64,000 bases of DNA from Bacteriovoracia bacterium. Its GTDB lineage: Bacteria; Bdellovibrionota; Bacteriovoracia; Bacteriovoracales; Bacteriovoracaceae. Below the pieces are notes generated by a model. It saw only the letters and a list, made by a program, of their open reading frames with translations. It ran no database searches and was not told the DNA's origin. This document shows, piece after piece, positions 1-8,958 of this stretch. Location: NCBI GenBank assembly GCA_030431635.1, contig JAUIIL010000006.1, positions 1 through 64,000 of the forward strand, given 5' to 3'. The position numbers were made by a program, and so were the translations under genes. How positions within the stretch are numbered: position 1 is the stretch's first letter; each line of letters opens with the position of its first letter.

Positions 1-50
1 TGTAAGCGCTGTGAGGCGTTGAGCTGACCAATACTAAATACCCTTTTGCT
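1..50 (+). rRNA. 23S ribosomal RNA, 3' end (partial)
   Basis: The first ~50 bases contain the conserved 3'-terminal 23S block, with GGCGTTGAGCTGACC followed by ATACTAA, as in the last ~40 bases of most bacterial 23S genes. The rest of the gene lies left of the window. The mature 3' end is estimated; a T-run follows at about 50-58. Unusually, 5S does not follow at the usual ~100-base distance, because a protein gene intervenes. Confidence 0.85.
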
Positions 51-192
51 TTTTTTTATAAAATGTCTTGTAGATAGAACTTAGGATTCTTGATTTTGTT
101 TGGTCCTGTTTTTTGATTGTGTAAGATTTACCTCTTACTCCTTTCACTTAAAACTAAATTTAGAGAATAAAATACAGCTTTAGTATTTTGTT

Positions 193-221
193 TTGACTCG
201 TCGCACTCTCTTCTTTATGGT
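193..221 (+). promoter_or_regulatory. Candidate promoter for the gene at 228
   Basis: TTGACT (193-198), a 17-base spacer and TATGGT (216-221), 4 of 6 matches to the -10 consensus. The predicted start of transcription falls at about the ATG at 228, which has no Shine-Dalgarno sequence, so the mRNA may be leaderless. Confidence 0.45.
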
Positions 222-227
222 TTTTCC

Positions 228-1037
228 ATGAAGAAAAAAACTCTAGTTATTCTCTTTCTCTTATTTAGTTCAGTTAACTCATACTCTAAAGGAAGATCTC
301 TCTTCTACTACAGCATTGTTGCATCTATGAAGCCTGAATTTGTCTTGCACTTGACTCGTTCAGAGCTTGCAAAAGCGGCGGCCGAAGTAGCCGGAAGAAA
401 GTTGAGGTCCAATGAAGTTATTGAACTTAACCCAACTCTTTTTAGAAAAATTACTGAAATGTATATTGATAAAATTGAAAAGGGGCTAAAGGACGATATT
501 GAGGGTTATTTAAAAGTTAAGAGAGAAAAAGTTTTTGCGCAAATTGATAAAGATTATACTTTTATCGGAGAGGATAAAAGTTGGGAGTCAATTAAAAGCG
601 TTCTTGATTATAAGGTAGAGCCTAACAAAAATTATGATAGTTCATATGGCCTTTCTCTTTCTTACGAGACGTTAGAGACTCCAGAAATTACTATTGATGT
701 TCTTAGTTATTATAAGCCTAAGTTAGGAATAGAATTCTTTGAGATTGATAAAATCGAGTATCAGTTAAAGGCTCCAGGTGAAGGCTTGCAGGCCCTTGGG
801 GAGAGCATTAGTATAGATCCTTTAAAACTAGATATTTACCCTCAGAGCAGTGATTTTGGCGTACCCTTTAAAACACTAAGAGAAATAGATAAAGCGATGT
901 TTAAAAGCTCTCATGAACTAACAGAGGGAAGTCTTATTCTTTACCCTAAAGAGGGGCGTGGAAAACTTCCAAAGTCTATGGTTGTTTCAAGCCAGAGTTT
1001 AAAATATTGTCATTTTTTTAAGAAAAAAATGAAATAA
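228..1037 (+). CDS. Exported protein of unknown function encoded between 23S and 5S rRNA
   Basis: 269 residues. The first ~20 form a signal peptide (basic MKKK, hydrophobic core, cut near SYS/KG). The mature part is charged, with a Lys-rich helical stretch at about 80-110 and no domain I recognise; the C-terminus is very basic (KKKMK). No Shine-Dalgarno precedes the ATG; the bases before it are pyrimidine-rich, and a promoter-like element ends seven bases upstream. The gene lies on the same strand as the rRNA genes, between 23S and 5S. Codon use looks like that of neighbouring genes. The reading frame is clearly real by length and signal peptide; its function is unknown. Confidence 0.75.
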   Translation: MKKKTLVILFLLFSSVNSYSKGRSLFYYSIVASMKPEFVLHLTRSELAKAAAEVAGRKLRSNEVIELNPTLFRKITEMYIDKIEKGLKDDIEGYLKVKREKVFAQIDKDYTFIGEDKSWESIKSVLDYKVEPNKNYDSSYGLSLSYETLETPEITIDVLSYYKPKLGIEFFEIDKIEYQLKAPGEGLQALGESISIDPLKLDIYPQSSDFGVPFKTLREIDKAMFKSSHELTEGSLILYPKEGRGKLPKSMVVSSQSLKYCHFFKKKMK

Positions 1038-1051
1038 TTTTTAAAAAACTA

Positions 1052-1080
1052 TTGACTCAATAAATGAGTTATTCTATAAC
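1052..1080 (+). promoter_or_regulatory. Candidate dedicated 5S rRNA promoter
   Basis: TTGACT (1052-1057), a 17-base spacer and TATAAC (1075-1080). The predicted transcription start (about 1086-1087) is almost exactly the 5' end of mature 5S. A 5-5-5 inverted repeat, ACTCA/TGAGT (1055-1069), lies within it. Confidence 0.5.
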
Positions 1081-1083
1081 TTG

Positions 1084-1199
1084 GGTGTGTGTTGATAGCG
1101 GCAGTGAAACACCCGGTCCCATCCCGAACCCGGAAGTTAAGCCTGCTTGCGACGAAGGTAGTGCCAGGGTGACTTGGTGTGAGAATAGTTAAATGCACG
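1084..1199 (+). rRNA. rrf: 5S ribosomal RNA
   Basis: About 116 bases with the highly conserved core CCCATCCCGAACCCGGAAG near 1119-1137 and the GGTAGTGCCAGGGTGAC region near 1157-1173. The ends were set from the terminal helix: bases 1085-1090 pair with 1193-1198 with two G-U pairs. It lies ~1.03 kb after the 23S end, with a protein gene between them, a promoter directly upstream and a terminator directly downstream. Confidence 0.93.
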
Positions 1200-1207
1200 T
1201 CTTTTTT

Positions 1208-1238
1208 AAAGCTCTTCTTACGAAGAGCTTTTTTTTTG
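1208..1238 (+). terminator. Rho-independent terminator after 5S
   Basis: Perfect 10-bp stem (1208-1217 with 1222-1231, core GCTCTTC/GAAGAGC), 4-base loop TTAC, followed by a run of T. Confidence 0.9.
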
Positions 1239-1277
1239 CCTAAATATCAATCTTTAGAAAATTCCTGAACAATAAAA

Positions 1278-1805
1278 CTAGAATATGATCCCAAGACTCG
1301 CAATAAGTCCAAAACCATTTGAACTTCTTACTCTTAAAACCTCTGCTCCAGTTCCGATAACATAGGAAGCATTTTTACGGTGAAAAAGCCATTTGTGTTT
1401 GAGAATAAAACTAAGTCCTAAAGCAGAATCATCTTCTCTTAAATTAACACCATAAAGGTCGTGATAAGAATCATTAAAGCGTCTGTTTCTATCTATTCCA
1501 GTCTTAATGTAGACAATCGATGGATTAAGATAAATTCCATTGTGAGATGTCGACTCCTCAATTGTCCACTCTGCACCAGCAGAGAAAGAGCTAACAGCAG
1601 GATCTTGTCTTGTACCCATATTAACAACCACAGAAGCATAATCAAGATAGTTTCTTTGAAGGCTTACACCTGCCATTCCATGCTGGTAATTGATATTAAC
1701 AGCATTCTTTCTTACGACAGAACCCGATTCAACAGATCTTTTAGACTGAGAAATCTCGGCAATGGCCGCTAAGGCAAATAAAGAAAAAAGAATAAGAAAT
1801 TTCAT
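1278..1805 (-). CDS. Probable small outer-membrane beta-barrel protein
   Basis: 175 residues from the ATG at 1805, preceded by AAGGTGG; a longer frame opening 54 bases upstream is rejected because it buries the signal peptide. Residues 1-17 form the signal peptide (core LILFSLFALAAIA). The mature protein has alternating hydrophobic/polar strands, many Gly, Asn, Ser and aromatic residues, and ends in Ile-Ile-Phe. A C-terminal Phe is the usual BAM recognition feature of outer-membrane barrels. I do not recognise a family. It stands alone, convergent with the rRNA terminator. The barrel assignment is an inference from composition and C-terminus. Confidence 0.6.
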   Translation of the reverse strand: MKFLILFSLFALAAIAEISQSKRSVESGSVVRKNAVNINYQHGMAGVSLQRNYLDYASVVVNMGTRQDPAVSSFSAGAEWTIEESTSHNGIYLNPSIVYIKTGIDRNRRFNDSYHDLYGVNLREDDSALGLSFILKHKWLFHRKNASYVIGTGAEVLRVRSSNGFGLIASLGIIF

Positions 1806-1894
1806 AGAAACCACCTTTTGTCTTAAGGAGATTGTAGTATGTAGTATGACTACAAGCAACTTCTTATGAAAACATTATAGCCTGAAACACTTTT

Positions 1895-2857
1895 TCAATC
1901 GCTCTCTTGGCCGCTCGTTTGACGGTAAAAAAGTAATTTAAGATAGAGCTTTGGAGAGGCGGCAAATTTCTTAAGAAAGCTCTCTAAAGAATCCATTTCT
2001 TGGCATTGGTTGGATATCCAATGGGCCCCAAGATAAGTAGAAAAAAGGGATGTAAGAGAATAACGATGTTTTTCTAGGTCTATTTTTTTAGGGCTGGTAA
2101 GCCAACGGCCATAACTATTTGTAATTCTATGAAACTTGTAAAGAGAACTAAGAAGCAGAGGCATAACCTTTGCGAAGGTATTTTCCTTTATTTTCAAAGT
2201 AAGATAGGTGTTAACGTAGAAGTAGTATAAAGAAAAACCCAGCTGTTTCGTTGTATAACCTAAATCTTTTGGGTAGAGCTCTATTTGGTATTCTTGCTCT
2301 CTTAGAAATGAAGAGTTAAAAAAACTAAGCACTTTCTTAAAAACAAAAAATCGCTCATAAGAAGTGGAATCAGAGTAAAACATTTCTAAAAAATGAAGTT
2401 GAGCATTGTCTTCACTTGTATCTTGAAACATAACGGCCAGAACTTCCAAAGCGCTATCTTTGTCTTTCCAAAAACCTAGAGTGAATTCCCAGAGATTAAA
2501 TTCTTTCAAAAGACCTTGGTGGAGAGACTCTACTGATTCAAGAAGTGATGAAAAATAGATGTGAGTTTGTTCGTTCTCCCAAAGAGCTGTTAGTTTATTA
2601 AGGAAAAGAACTCCACCAGGATTTGAAAGCAGGGGATGGTAGTAGTCCATTATTTTCGTTAATGAGTTTACAGTTGAAGTACATTGCCCAAGGTATTTAC
2701 GAGAAAAATAAAAATAATTAACACACTTTAAGTTTAACAACGAACTGATCATGTTGTGGCTAATAAAATGTTTAAAATCTTTATTTTCCTGAGACCTGGC
2801 CCCAGGAATAAAACCTAAGGCCAGCAAACAGAAAAAAAATAGTAAAAGCCGTCTCAT
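1895..2857 (-). CDS. Exported protein of unknown function
   Basis: 320 residues. Residues 1-22 are a signal peptide (MRRLLLFFFCLLALGFIPGARS, then QEN). The rest looks mainly helical, rich in Leu, Phe, Ser and Tyr, with a few scattered Cys and no motif I recognise. It starts 13 bases after the stop of the upstream secreted-protein gene (2871-4058) with no good Shine-Dalgarno, so the two are probably one transcript and translation may be coupled. Function unknown. Confidence 0.6.
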   Translation of the reverse strand: MRRLLLFFFCLLALGFIPGARSQENKDFKHFISHNMISSLLNLKCVNYFYFSRKYLGQCTSTVNSLTKIMDYYHPLLSNPGGVLFLNKLTALWENEQTHIYFSSLLESVESLHQGLLKEFNLWEFTLGFWKDKDSALEVLAVMFQDTSEDNAQLHFLEMFYSDSTSYERFFVFKKVLSFFNSSFLREQEYQIELYPKDLGYTTKQLGFSLYYFYVNTYLTLKIKENTFAKVMPLLLSSLYKFHRITNSYGRWLTSPKKIDLEKHRYSLTSLFSTYLGAHWISNQCQEMDSLESFLKKFAASPKLYLKLLFYRQTSGQESD

Positions 2858-2870
2858 GCGAACAGTTGAA

Positions 2871-4058
2871 TTAAAGCTTTATTTGATTACTTTTAGCATT
2901 ATTAAAATAGCGACTTTCTTTAATGGAGATAGAGTATTTAAGGTCAACTTTCTTAACCTCTCGTCCATCCAGAGCGATACCAGTATTAATAACACTGCTA
3001 CTAAAATCAGTAACCTCAATATCATTAAAAGGAACTTCTGTTCCTTTATCAAACCAATTCCATTGTTTTTTATCAAAGACAATTACTCCTGAAACGACAA
3101 CGGCTCCTTGATTTTTCTTGATGTCATTTAAAACAGCTTGGTCAATATTAAAGTTAACCTGTGTTAAAGCAACATTTCCACCAGATTCACCAAGTTTTGC
3201 TTGAAGGAAGTTTGAAGGATTAATTCTCTTTCTCTCACCCTTAAGAGTGTAGTCAGTGTTTTGTCTATTAACATTAAAGTTATAAAATGTATTAGCAGTT
3301 TCAACTAAAACTGTTCTTGAATCACAGCTTAGTTTTGCTGTTAAAACTTCTTTTTCTTTATTAAGAGGTTCTATATTTAAATTAATTTTAATATCAACCT
3401 TTTCAAACTGTGCTGTTCTTTTACTGCGAACAACCCATTCTGATTTTTTCTCCCAAGTAGTCACTTTCCCTTTTACTAAGTAGCCAAGAGTTCTTTGGTT
3501 GCTTTCAGCCGAATCTTCAAGGTTGGAAACAAGTCCATTTAAATTATACTTTTGCTCGTATGTACGAGCTTGAGAAATGAAATTTTCCCAAGAAGATGGT
3601 CTCTTCATATTTACAATAAAGTTTTTATCGGCAAGGACACTTGCGTGCTCAGAACTGACACCTTTAAGAGAGTCTAAGAGCGCCATTCTCTTTTCCTTAG
3701 CACTGGATTGGTCATCATTACGTGCATCGTAGTACTTATCGTAAAAACTTGATTGACTTCCATCACCTTTAACTTCACCATCAATAACTTTTTTCTCTTC
3801 CCATGTTTTTTCAACTTTTGTGATCCAAATAGGTTCAAGTTCTAGTTGAGAAATAAAGTAGCTAGAGTCTTCTTTTGCCACTGCTTCAGCGTAACTTCTT
3901 CCTTCTCTTTTGCTGTTAATTTCAACTAATTTTTTTGAAAGAGTAATTGTTTGACTATCGTCATCGCAGCTTGTTTCAAATTGTCCGAAGCGCTCGTTTC
4001 TTCTTTCTTGAGCGAATAGGCTCGTTGCAACAAGCAAAATTAAGACGAAAAATTTCAT
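2871..4058 (-). CDS. Exported protein of unknown function
   Basis: 395 residues with a short signal peptide (1-16, ending SLFA/Q) and a good AGGAG site ahead of the ATG. The mature protein is charged in its N-terminal half (helices rich in Lys, Glu, Ser) and becomes beta-rich towards the C-terminus, with repeated KVDIKINLNIE-type strands. It has only two Cys, in the mature part. No domain is recognised. It is the first gene of a probable two-gene unit with the exported protein downstream. A periplasmic or surface location is likely from the signal peptide and absence of other membrane segments. Confidence 0.65.
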   Translation of the reverse strand: MKFFVLILLVATSLFAQERRNERFGQFETSCDDDSQTITLSKKLVEINSKREGRSYAEAVAKEDSSYFISQLELEPIWITKVEKTWEEKKVIDGEVKGDGSQSSFYDKYYDARNDDQSSAKEKRMALLDSLKGVSSEHASVLADKNFIVNMKRPSSWENFISQARTYEQKYNLNGLVSNLEDSAESNQRTLGYLVKGKVTTWEKKSEWVVRSKRTAQFEKVDIKINLNIEPLNKEKEVLTAKLSCDSRTVLVETANTFYNFNVNRQNTDYTLKGERKRINPSNFLQAKLGESGGNVALTQVNFNIDQAVLNDIKKNQGAVVVSGVIVFDKKQWNWFDKGTEVPFNDIEVTDFSSSVINTGIALDGREVKKVDLKYSISIKESRYFNNAKSNQIKL

Positions 4059-4209
4059 AGATTTTCTCCTGTTAAAAGATATTTTGGTGATAAAAGTTTA
4101 GACATCCCTGACTTATGAATGAACTTATAAAACAAAGTTTGCAATAAAGCTAACATTGCCATATTTTTTTTCTAGATAGTTATTATTAATTTTTTAAAGG
4201 TCGTTAAAA

Positions 4210-4665
4210 ATGAAGATAGAGATAATGAAAGCAAATGAAGCGATGCATTTGGAGCACATTGCACAGTTTCAGATTAAAATGGCCAGAGAGACTGAAGACT
4301 TGGAGTTAGATAAAGAAGTTGTATTAAAAGGAGTCGCAGCAGTTTTTCAAGATCCAACAAAGGGTCAATATTATGTTGCGTGTTACGATAAAAGGATAGT
4401 GGCCTCAACGCTCATTACTTTTGAGTGGAGCGATTGGAGGGCCAAAACAATTTGGTGGATACAATCTGTTTATGTTCTTCCTGAGTTAAGAGGAAGAAAA
4501 GTTTTTAGAGAGATGTATCATTATTTAAAAACCCGTGTTTTAGAAAGCTCAGACGTTGGAGGACTAAGACTTTACGTTGATAAATCTAATAAATTGGCCC
4601 AAAAAGTTTATACGGCAATTGGAATGAACGGAGAGCACTACCATCTTTTTGAGTGGCTTAAATGA
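4210..4665 (+). CDS. GNAT-family N-acetyltransferase
   Basis: 151 residues, the full length of a single GNAT domain. The fold can be followed: N-terminal EIMKANEAMHLEHIAQF, a central strand WWIQSVYVLPELRGRKVF in which PELRGRKV occupies the acetyl-CoA pyrophosphate-binding loop, and the C-terminal NKLAQKVYTAIGMNGEHYHLFEW, typical of the last helix and strand. The enzyme transfers an acetyl group from acetyl-CoA to an amine; its substrate cannot be told. The pyrophosphate loop departs from the Q/RxxGxG/A consensus (RGRKV). The ATG follows AAAGG, and the stop overlaps the start of the next gene by four bases. Confidence 0.8.
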   Translation: MKIEIMKANEAMHLEHIAQFQIKMARETEDLELDKEVVLKGVAAVFQDPTKGQYYVACYDKRIVASTLITFEWSDWRAKTIWWIQSVYVLPELRGRKVFREMYHYLKTRVLESSDVGGLRLYVDKSNKLAQKVYTAIGMNGEHYHLFEWLK

Positions 4666-4994
4666 AGCCGTTTGAAACTGAAAAAGAAAAAGCTAAATAC
4701 TTAAAAAAAATCAAATTAAAAATTTACTTATTAGTATGTTTTATTTTTGCTTCAATCGTAGGTTGGCTTATTGTTTACCGTTTTACGGAATCAGAGTCTT
4801 TTTATAAAGGAGATTGTCTTCTCTTTAAAAATGCGGATATTCTTAAAATTGTGAAGCTAAGTCCCTATGAAGAGGTTTATCAGTTGGAAATCCTTTATTC
4901 TAAAGTTGAAAACCAAGACTTTCTTTCATCAAGAATAACAAAAACCAAAAATGAAATAATAAGTTCTCTCAAAAAGAAAATAGAATGCCCTTAA
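4662..4994 (+). CDS. Small membrane-anchored protein, unknown function
   Basis: 110 residues: a basic, Lys-rich N-terminus (1-20), one membrane segment at about 22-42 (core LLVCFIFASIVGWLIVY), then a soluble domain with two Cys (near 53 and 109) that could form a disulfide if exported. Its ATG overlaps the stop of the acetyltransferase gene (ATGA), so the two are translated together. No family recognised. Confidence 0.6.
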   Translation: MKPFETEKEKAKYLKKIKLKIYLLVCFIFASIVGWLIVYRFTESESFYKGDCLLFKNADILKIVKLSPYEEVYQLEILYSKVENQDFLSSRITKTKNEIISSLKKKIECP

Positions 4995-5030
4995 TGAGTT
5001 GAAAGCACTATTGGTTGCACTTAGTCATTC

Positions 5031-5059
5031 TTGTCGAAGAGTGATTAACTTCATACTAT
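5031..5059 (+). promoter_or_regulatory. Candidate promoter of the leucine-degradation operon
   Basis: TTGTCG (5031-5036), a 17-base spacer and TACTAT (5054-5059). The predicted transcription start is near 5066, which supports translation from the ATG at 5093 rather than from the in-frame TTG at 5063. Confidence 0.45.
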
Positions 5060-5092
5060 AAATTGTCAATTTTTATCAGAGAAAGAGAGGCC

Positions 5093-6709
5093 ATGTTGGA
5101 AAGATTAACATCTAGAATTGATACAAGTTCTTCCGAGTTTAAAGAAAATAAAATCTACCATGAATCATTGGCCAGCAAGCTTAAAGCTTGTTTTGAAAAA
5201 GTGCAGGAAGGTGGTGGAGAAAAAGCTGTTGAAAAACACCGCTCTCGAAAAAAACTTCTCCCAAGAGAGAGAATTGAGAGAGTTATCGATCCAGGTAGTG
5301 CTTTTTTAGAACTCTCAACTCTTGCAGGTCATGAAGTGTATGATTTTGAGGTTCCAAGTGCTGGTGTTGTCACTGGAATTGGAAGAGTTCACGATATTGA
5401 ATGTATGTTTGTGGCCAACGATGCAACAGTCAAAGGGGGGACGTATTTTCCTTTAACTGTAAAAAAGCATTTAAGAGCACAAGAAATTGCTCTCCAAAAT
5501 AATCTTCCTTGTATTTATATTGTTGATTCAGGGGGAGCTTTTCTTCCAATGCAAGATGAAGTTTTCCCGGATAAAGAACACTTTGGAAGAATTTTCTACA
5601 ACCAAGCTCAAATGAGTGCAAAAGGGATTGCCCAAATTGCTGTTGTCTGTGGTTCATGCACTGCTGGGGGAGCTTATGTTCCGGCCATGAGTGATGAGAC
5701 TATAATTGTTAAAGGAAATGGGACTATTTTCTTAGGAGGACCGCCTTTAGTTAAAGCGGCCACTGGAGAAGAAGTTAGCGCGGAAGAGTTAGGAGGCGCT
5801 TTAGTTCACTCTGCAGAATCAGGTGTAACTGACCATTTTGCTGAAGATGAAGAAGAAGCGTTTTTGATTTGTAGAGATGTTGTTGAAAATCTCAATAACA
5901 GAAATAGTGAGAAAAAAGAGTCTGCTCATCCAATTCAAGATCCTTTATATTCAACTGAGGAAATCTATGGAATTTTACCCAAGGATTTTAGAAAGCCAAT
6001 TGATGCCAGAGAGATAATTGCTCGCTTGGTTGATGGTTCTGAGTTTCATGAATTTAAAAAGCTCTATGGAACAACACTTATTTGTGGTTTTGCTAAAATT
6101 TATGGAAGACCAATTGGTATTATTGCTAATAATGGAATTCTCTTTTCAGAGAGTTCTTTAAAGGGAGCTCACTTTGTTGAGCTTTGTTCGAAGAGAAAAA
6201 TACCTCTTTTATTTTTACAAAATATTACGGGTTTTATGGTCGGAAAGGATTATGAAGCCCAGGGAATAGCTAAAAATGGAGCGAAGCTTGTTACGGCAGT
6301 TTCAACAACAAATGTTCCCAAGTTTACAGTTGTGATTGGTGGATCTTTTGGAGCAGGGAACTACGGGATGTGCGGTAGGGCCTTTAACCCGCGTTTCTTG
6401 TGGATGTGGCCAAATGCTAAAATCTCAGTCATGGGAGGAGAGCAAGCAGCGACAGTTTTAAGTACTGTTAAGCAAGACTCTTTAAAGTATTTGGGTAAAA
6501 AACAAATGAATGAATCAGAAGTCGCAGAATTTCAGAAACCTATCCTTGAAAAATATGAAAAAGAAGGCAGTGCTTATTATTCGACAGCCCGTATTTGGGA
6601 TGATGGAATTATTCTTCCTCACCAAACACGAGATATTTTAGGTATAGCGATAAGTAGTGCTCTTAATAAGGAAATAGAAGAGACGAACTTTGGTGTTTTT
6701 AGGATGTAG
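5093..6709 (+). CDS. liuB: Methylcrotonyl-CoA carboxylase, carboxyltransferase (beta) subunit
   Basis: 538 residues, the family's usual length. It moves CO2 from biotin to 3-methylcrotonyl-CoA to give 3-methylglutaconyl-CoA in leucine degradation. Signature blocks are [17 protein letters not shown] (N-terminal crotonase-like half), [20 protein letters not shown], and [20 protein letters not shown] and [10 protein letters not shown] (C-terminal half); these match MCC beta rather than propionyl- or acetyl-CoA carboxylases. The ATG at 5093 follows GAGAGG; an in-frame TTG at 5063 lies upstream of the likely transcription start. It is the first gene of a six-gene unit and abuts the hydratase gene with no gap. 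Confidence 0.93.
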   Translation: MLERLTSRIDTSSSEFKENKIYHESLASKLKACFEKVQEGGGEKAVEKHRSRKKLLPRERIERVIDPGSAFLELSTLAGHEVYDFEVPSAGVVTGIGRVHDIECMFVANDATVKGGTYFPLTVKKHLRAQEIALQNNLPCIYIVDSGGAFLPMQDEVFPDKEHFGRIFYNQAQMSAKGIAQIAVVCGSCTAGGAYVPAMSDETIIVKGNGTIFLGGPPLVKAATGEEVSAEELGGALVHSAESGVTDHFAEDEEEAFLICRDVVENLNNRNSEKKESAHPIQDPLYSTEEIYGILPKDFRKPIDAREIIARLVDGSEFHEFKKLYGTTLICGFAKIYGRPIGIIANNGILFSESSLKGAHFVELCSKRKIPLLFLQNITGFMVGKDYEAQGIAKNGAKLVTAVSTTNVPKFTVVIGGSFGAGNYGMCGRAFNPRFLWMWPNAKISVMGGEQAATVLSTVKQDSLKYLGKKQMNESEVAEFQKPILEKYEKEGSAYYSTARIWDDGIILPHQTRDILGIAISSALNKEIEETNFGVFRM

Positions 6710-7489
6710 ATGATGAATTTTATTATTGTGGAAAAGAAGCAAAATTATGCAGAAGTTTTTTTAAATAGGGAAGAAATCCACAATGCCTTTAATGATGAAC
6801 TTATCAATGAGTTAAAAACGACTTTTTTAGATTTAGAGAAAGACTCCAATATTCGCGTCGTGGTTTTAACAGGTAAAGGACGCTCTTTTTGCGCAGGCGC
6901 TGACTTAAATTGGATGAAGTCCATGGTTGATTATTCTTTTGAAGAAAATAAAAAAGATAGTGAGAACTTAGAGAGTTTATTTCAGGTTATTAATAGTTTT
7001 AAAAAGCCTTTGATTGGAAAAATCAATGGGCACGCTCTAGGTGGAGGAGTTGGTCTTGTTAGTGTATGTGATTATGCCATAACACATGAGAAGGCCAAGT
7101 TTGGTTTCACTGAAGCAAGACTTGGGCTTATCCCTGCTGTTATCTCTCCTTATGTGATTCGAAAAATTGGTGAGTCTCAAGCGAGAGCATGGTTTCTCTC
7201 TGGTGAGCGTTTTGATGCATCGGAAGCGATGAGAATGAATCTTATTCATCAAGTAACAACTCTTGAAGAATTTGAAGAAAAAAGCAAAGAAGTGATTGAT
7301 TCATTTCTGCAGGCTGCTCCAAACGCTTCGATGGCCGCGAAAAGACTTATTACAGAGGTTTTAGGGAGACGTCCTGAAGAAGTTCGTGACTATACGACAA
7401 GTGCCATCGCTGATAAGAGAACTTCAGAGGAAGGGCAGGAAGGAATGAAAGCAATGTTAGAAAAAAGGAAGGCAAATTGGCTAAAATAA
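6710..7489 (+). CDS. liuC: Methylglutaconyl-CoA hydratase (enoyl-CoA hydratase family)
   Basis: 259 residues, a single crotonase domain. SFCAGADLNWMKSM near 58-71 and GHALGGGVGLVSVCDYAI near 105-122 form the CoA-binding and oxyanion-hole regions; EARLGLIPAVISPYV near 132-146 carries the acidic catalytic position. The AGADLNWM form is typical of methylglutaconyl-CoA hydratases (AUH/LiuC), which make HMG-CoA from the MCC product. It lies between the carboxylase subunit genes, as in known liu operons. The ATG directly follows the beta-subunit stop; the 3' end overlaps the next gene by 13 bases. Confidence 0.88.
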   Translation: MMNFIIVEKKQNYAEVFLNREEIHNAFNDELINELKTTFLDLEKDSNIRVVVLTGKGRSFCAGADLNWMKSMVDYSFEENKKDSENLESLFQVINSFKKPLIGKINGHALGGGVGLVSVCDYAITHEKAKFGFTEARLGLIPAVISPYVIRKIGESQARAWFLSGERFDASEAMRMNLIHQVTTLEEFEEKSKEVIDSFLQAAPNASMAAKRLITEVLGRRPEEVRDYTTSAIADKRTSEEGQEGMKAMLEKRKANWLK

Positions 7490-8958
7490 AAAAAATTCTT
7501 ATTGCAAATAGAGCCGAAATCGCGGTTAGAGTTATCTCAACTGCGAGAGAGATGGGAATAAAGACTGTTACTCTTTTTTCTGAACATGATAAAAACTTAC
7601 CTCACGCCTATCTTGCTGATGAATCTTATTTTTTAGAAGGTGAAACATTAGCACAAACTTATCTCAACCAAGAGAAAATCCTTCAAATCGCAAAAGAAAC
7701 CAAAGCTGATGCGATTCATCCAGGCTATGGCTTTTTATCAGAAAACGCAGGTTTTGCTGATAAGGTGAAAAAAGCGGGCCTTATTTTTATTGGGCCAAGT
7801 TCTGAATCCATTATTGTCATGGGTGATAAAAAAGGCTCTAAAGAAACCTTGGAGAAAATAGGGACTCCTTTGATTCCTGGTTATCATGGAGAAAAACAAG
7901 ACGCGGACTTTTTGCTCCTAGAAGCTAAAAAAATAGGTTTCCCCGTTCTTATTAAAGCAAGTGCTGGTGGTGGTGGAAAGGGAATGAGAATAGTCCATCA
8001 GGAAAGTGAATTTCATGAAGCACTTTCCTCTGCTAAAAATGAAGCTCAAAAAGCTTTTGGAAATGATATTGTTTTGATTGAAAAATACCTCGAAGGCCCC
8101 AGACATATTGAAGTTCAAGTCTTTGGAGATGAACATGGAAATGTGGTGCATTTTTTTGAAAGAGAGTGCTCTGTTCAAAGGCGCTATCAAAAAATTGTTG
8201 AAGAGTCTCCTTCTCCAGCATTAAGTGAGGATTTAAGAGAAAAAATTTGTCAAACAGCAGTTGAGATTGCCCAGGGAATTAACTATGTGGGAGCTGGAAC
8301 TGTTGAAATGATTTTAGATAAGCATAAAAATTTCTATTTTTTAGAAATGAATACGAGACTTCAGGTTGAGCATCCTGTGACTGAAATGCTTACGGGGGTT
8401 GACTTGGTGAGACTTCAAATTCTGGTTGCTCAAGGGGAAAAACTTCCCTTTAAGCAAGACGAAATTAGATCACGAGGTCATGCCCTTGAAGTGAGGATTT
8501 ACGCTGAAGATCCCGATAATAATTTTTTGCCAGTCATTGGAACAGTTTATAAGATAGGTAATTCACTCTCTACTCACGTGAGACTTGATACTGGAATTGA
8601 GAATGGTACTGCGATAACTCCTTTTTATGACCCTATGATAGCCAAACTTCTGACTTATGGGGAAATTCGTGAGGTTAATATTGAAAGGATGCTAAGTGCG
8701 ATTGATGATCATCCTTTTTTAGGACTCACAACCAACAGAGATTATCTAAAAAGAGTTTTGAAAAATTCTTTTTTTAGAAAAGGGGACTATACGACCCATT
8801 TCATCCAAGAAAATAAATTAGAGAAAGAAAAAATAGATGATGAAAAGAAAGCAGCGGCCCTTGCTGCAGCAATACTTTTATCCTCTTCGTCGACATCCGT
8901 ATCCAAACAATCTGTGGTGAGCGTTTGGGATAAAATTGGTAGTTTTAGGAATATATAA
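7477..8958 (+). CDS. liuD: Methylcrotonyl-CoA carboxylase, biotin carboxylase part of the alpha subunit
   Basis: 493 residues. Biotin carboxylase N-domain (IKKILIANRAEIAVR at the start), ATP-grasp domain with the glycine loop KASAGGGGKGMRIV near 155-168, and EMNTRLQVEHPVTEML near 290-305 with catalytic and metal-binding residues. It charges biotin with CO2 using ATP and bicarbonate. Typical MCC alpha subunits (about 655-670 residues) continue into a linker and biotinyl domain; here the protein stops at the domain boundary and the next gene encodes the rest. The start is TTG at 7477, supported by AAGGAAGG upstream and by alignment to the family N-terminus. AccC of acetyl-CoA carboxylase is the alternative, disfavoured by operon context. 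Confidence 0.88.
   Translation: MAKIKKILIANRAEIAVRVISTAREMGIKTVTLFSEHDKNLPHAYLADESYFLEGETLAQTYLNQEKILQIAKETKADAIHPGYGFLSENAGFADKVKKAGLIFIGPSSESIIVMGDKKGSKETLEKIGTPLIPGYHGEKQDADFLLLEAKKIGFPVLIKASAGGGGKGMRIVHQESEFHEALSSAKNEAQKAFGNDIVLIEKYLEGPRHIEVQVFGDEHGNVVHFFERECSVQRRYQKIVEESPSPALSEDLREKICQTAVEIAQGINYVGAGTVEMILDKHKNFYFLEMNTRLQVEHPVTEMLTGVDLVRLQILVAQGEKLPFKQDEIRSRGHALEVRIYAEDPDNNFLPVIGTVYKIGNSLSTHVRLDTGIENGTAITPFYDPMIAKLLTYGEIREVNIERMLSAIDDHPFLGLTTNRDYLKRVLKNSFFRKGDYTTHFIQENKLEKEKIDDEKKAAALAAAILLSSSSTSVSKQSVVSVWDKIGSFRNI

Noticed and set aside
5063-5092. Upstream in-frame TTG start for the carboxylase beta subunit
   Set aside because: It lies before the predicted transcription start (~5066) and lacks a Shine-Dalgarno, whereas the ATG at 5093 has GAGAGG.
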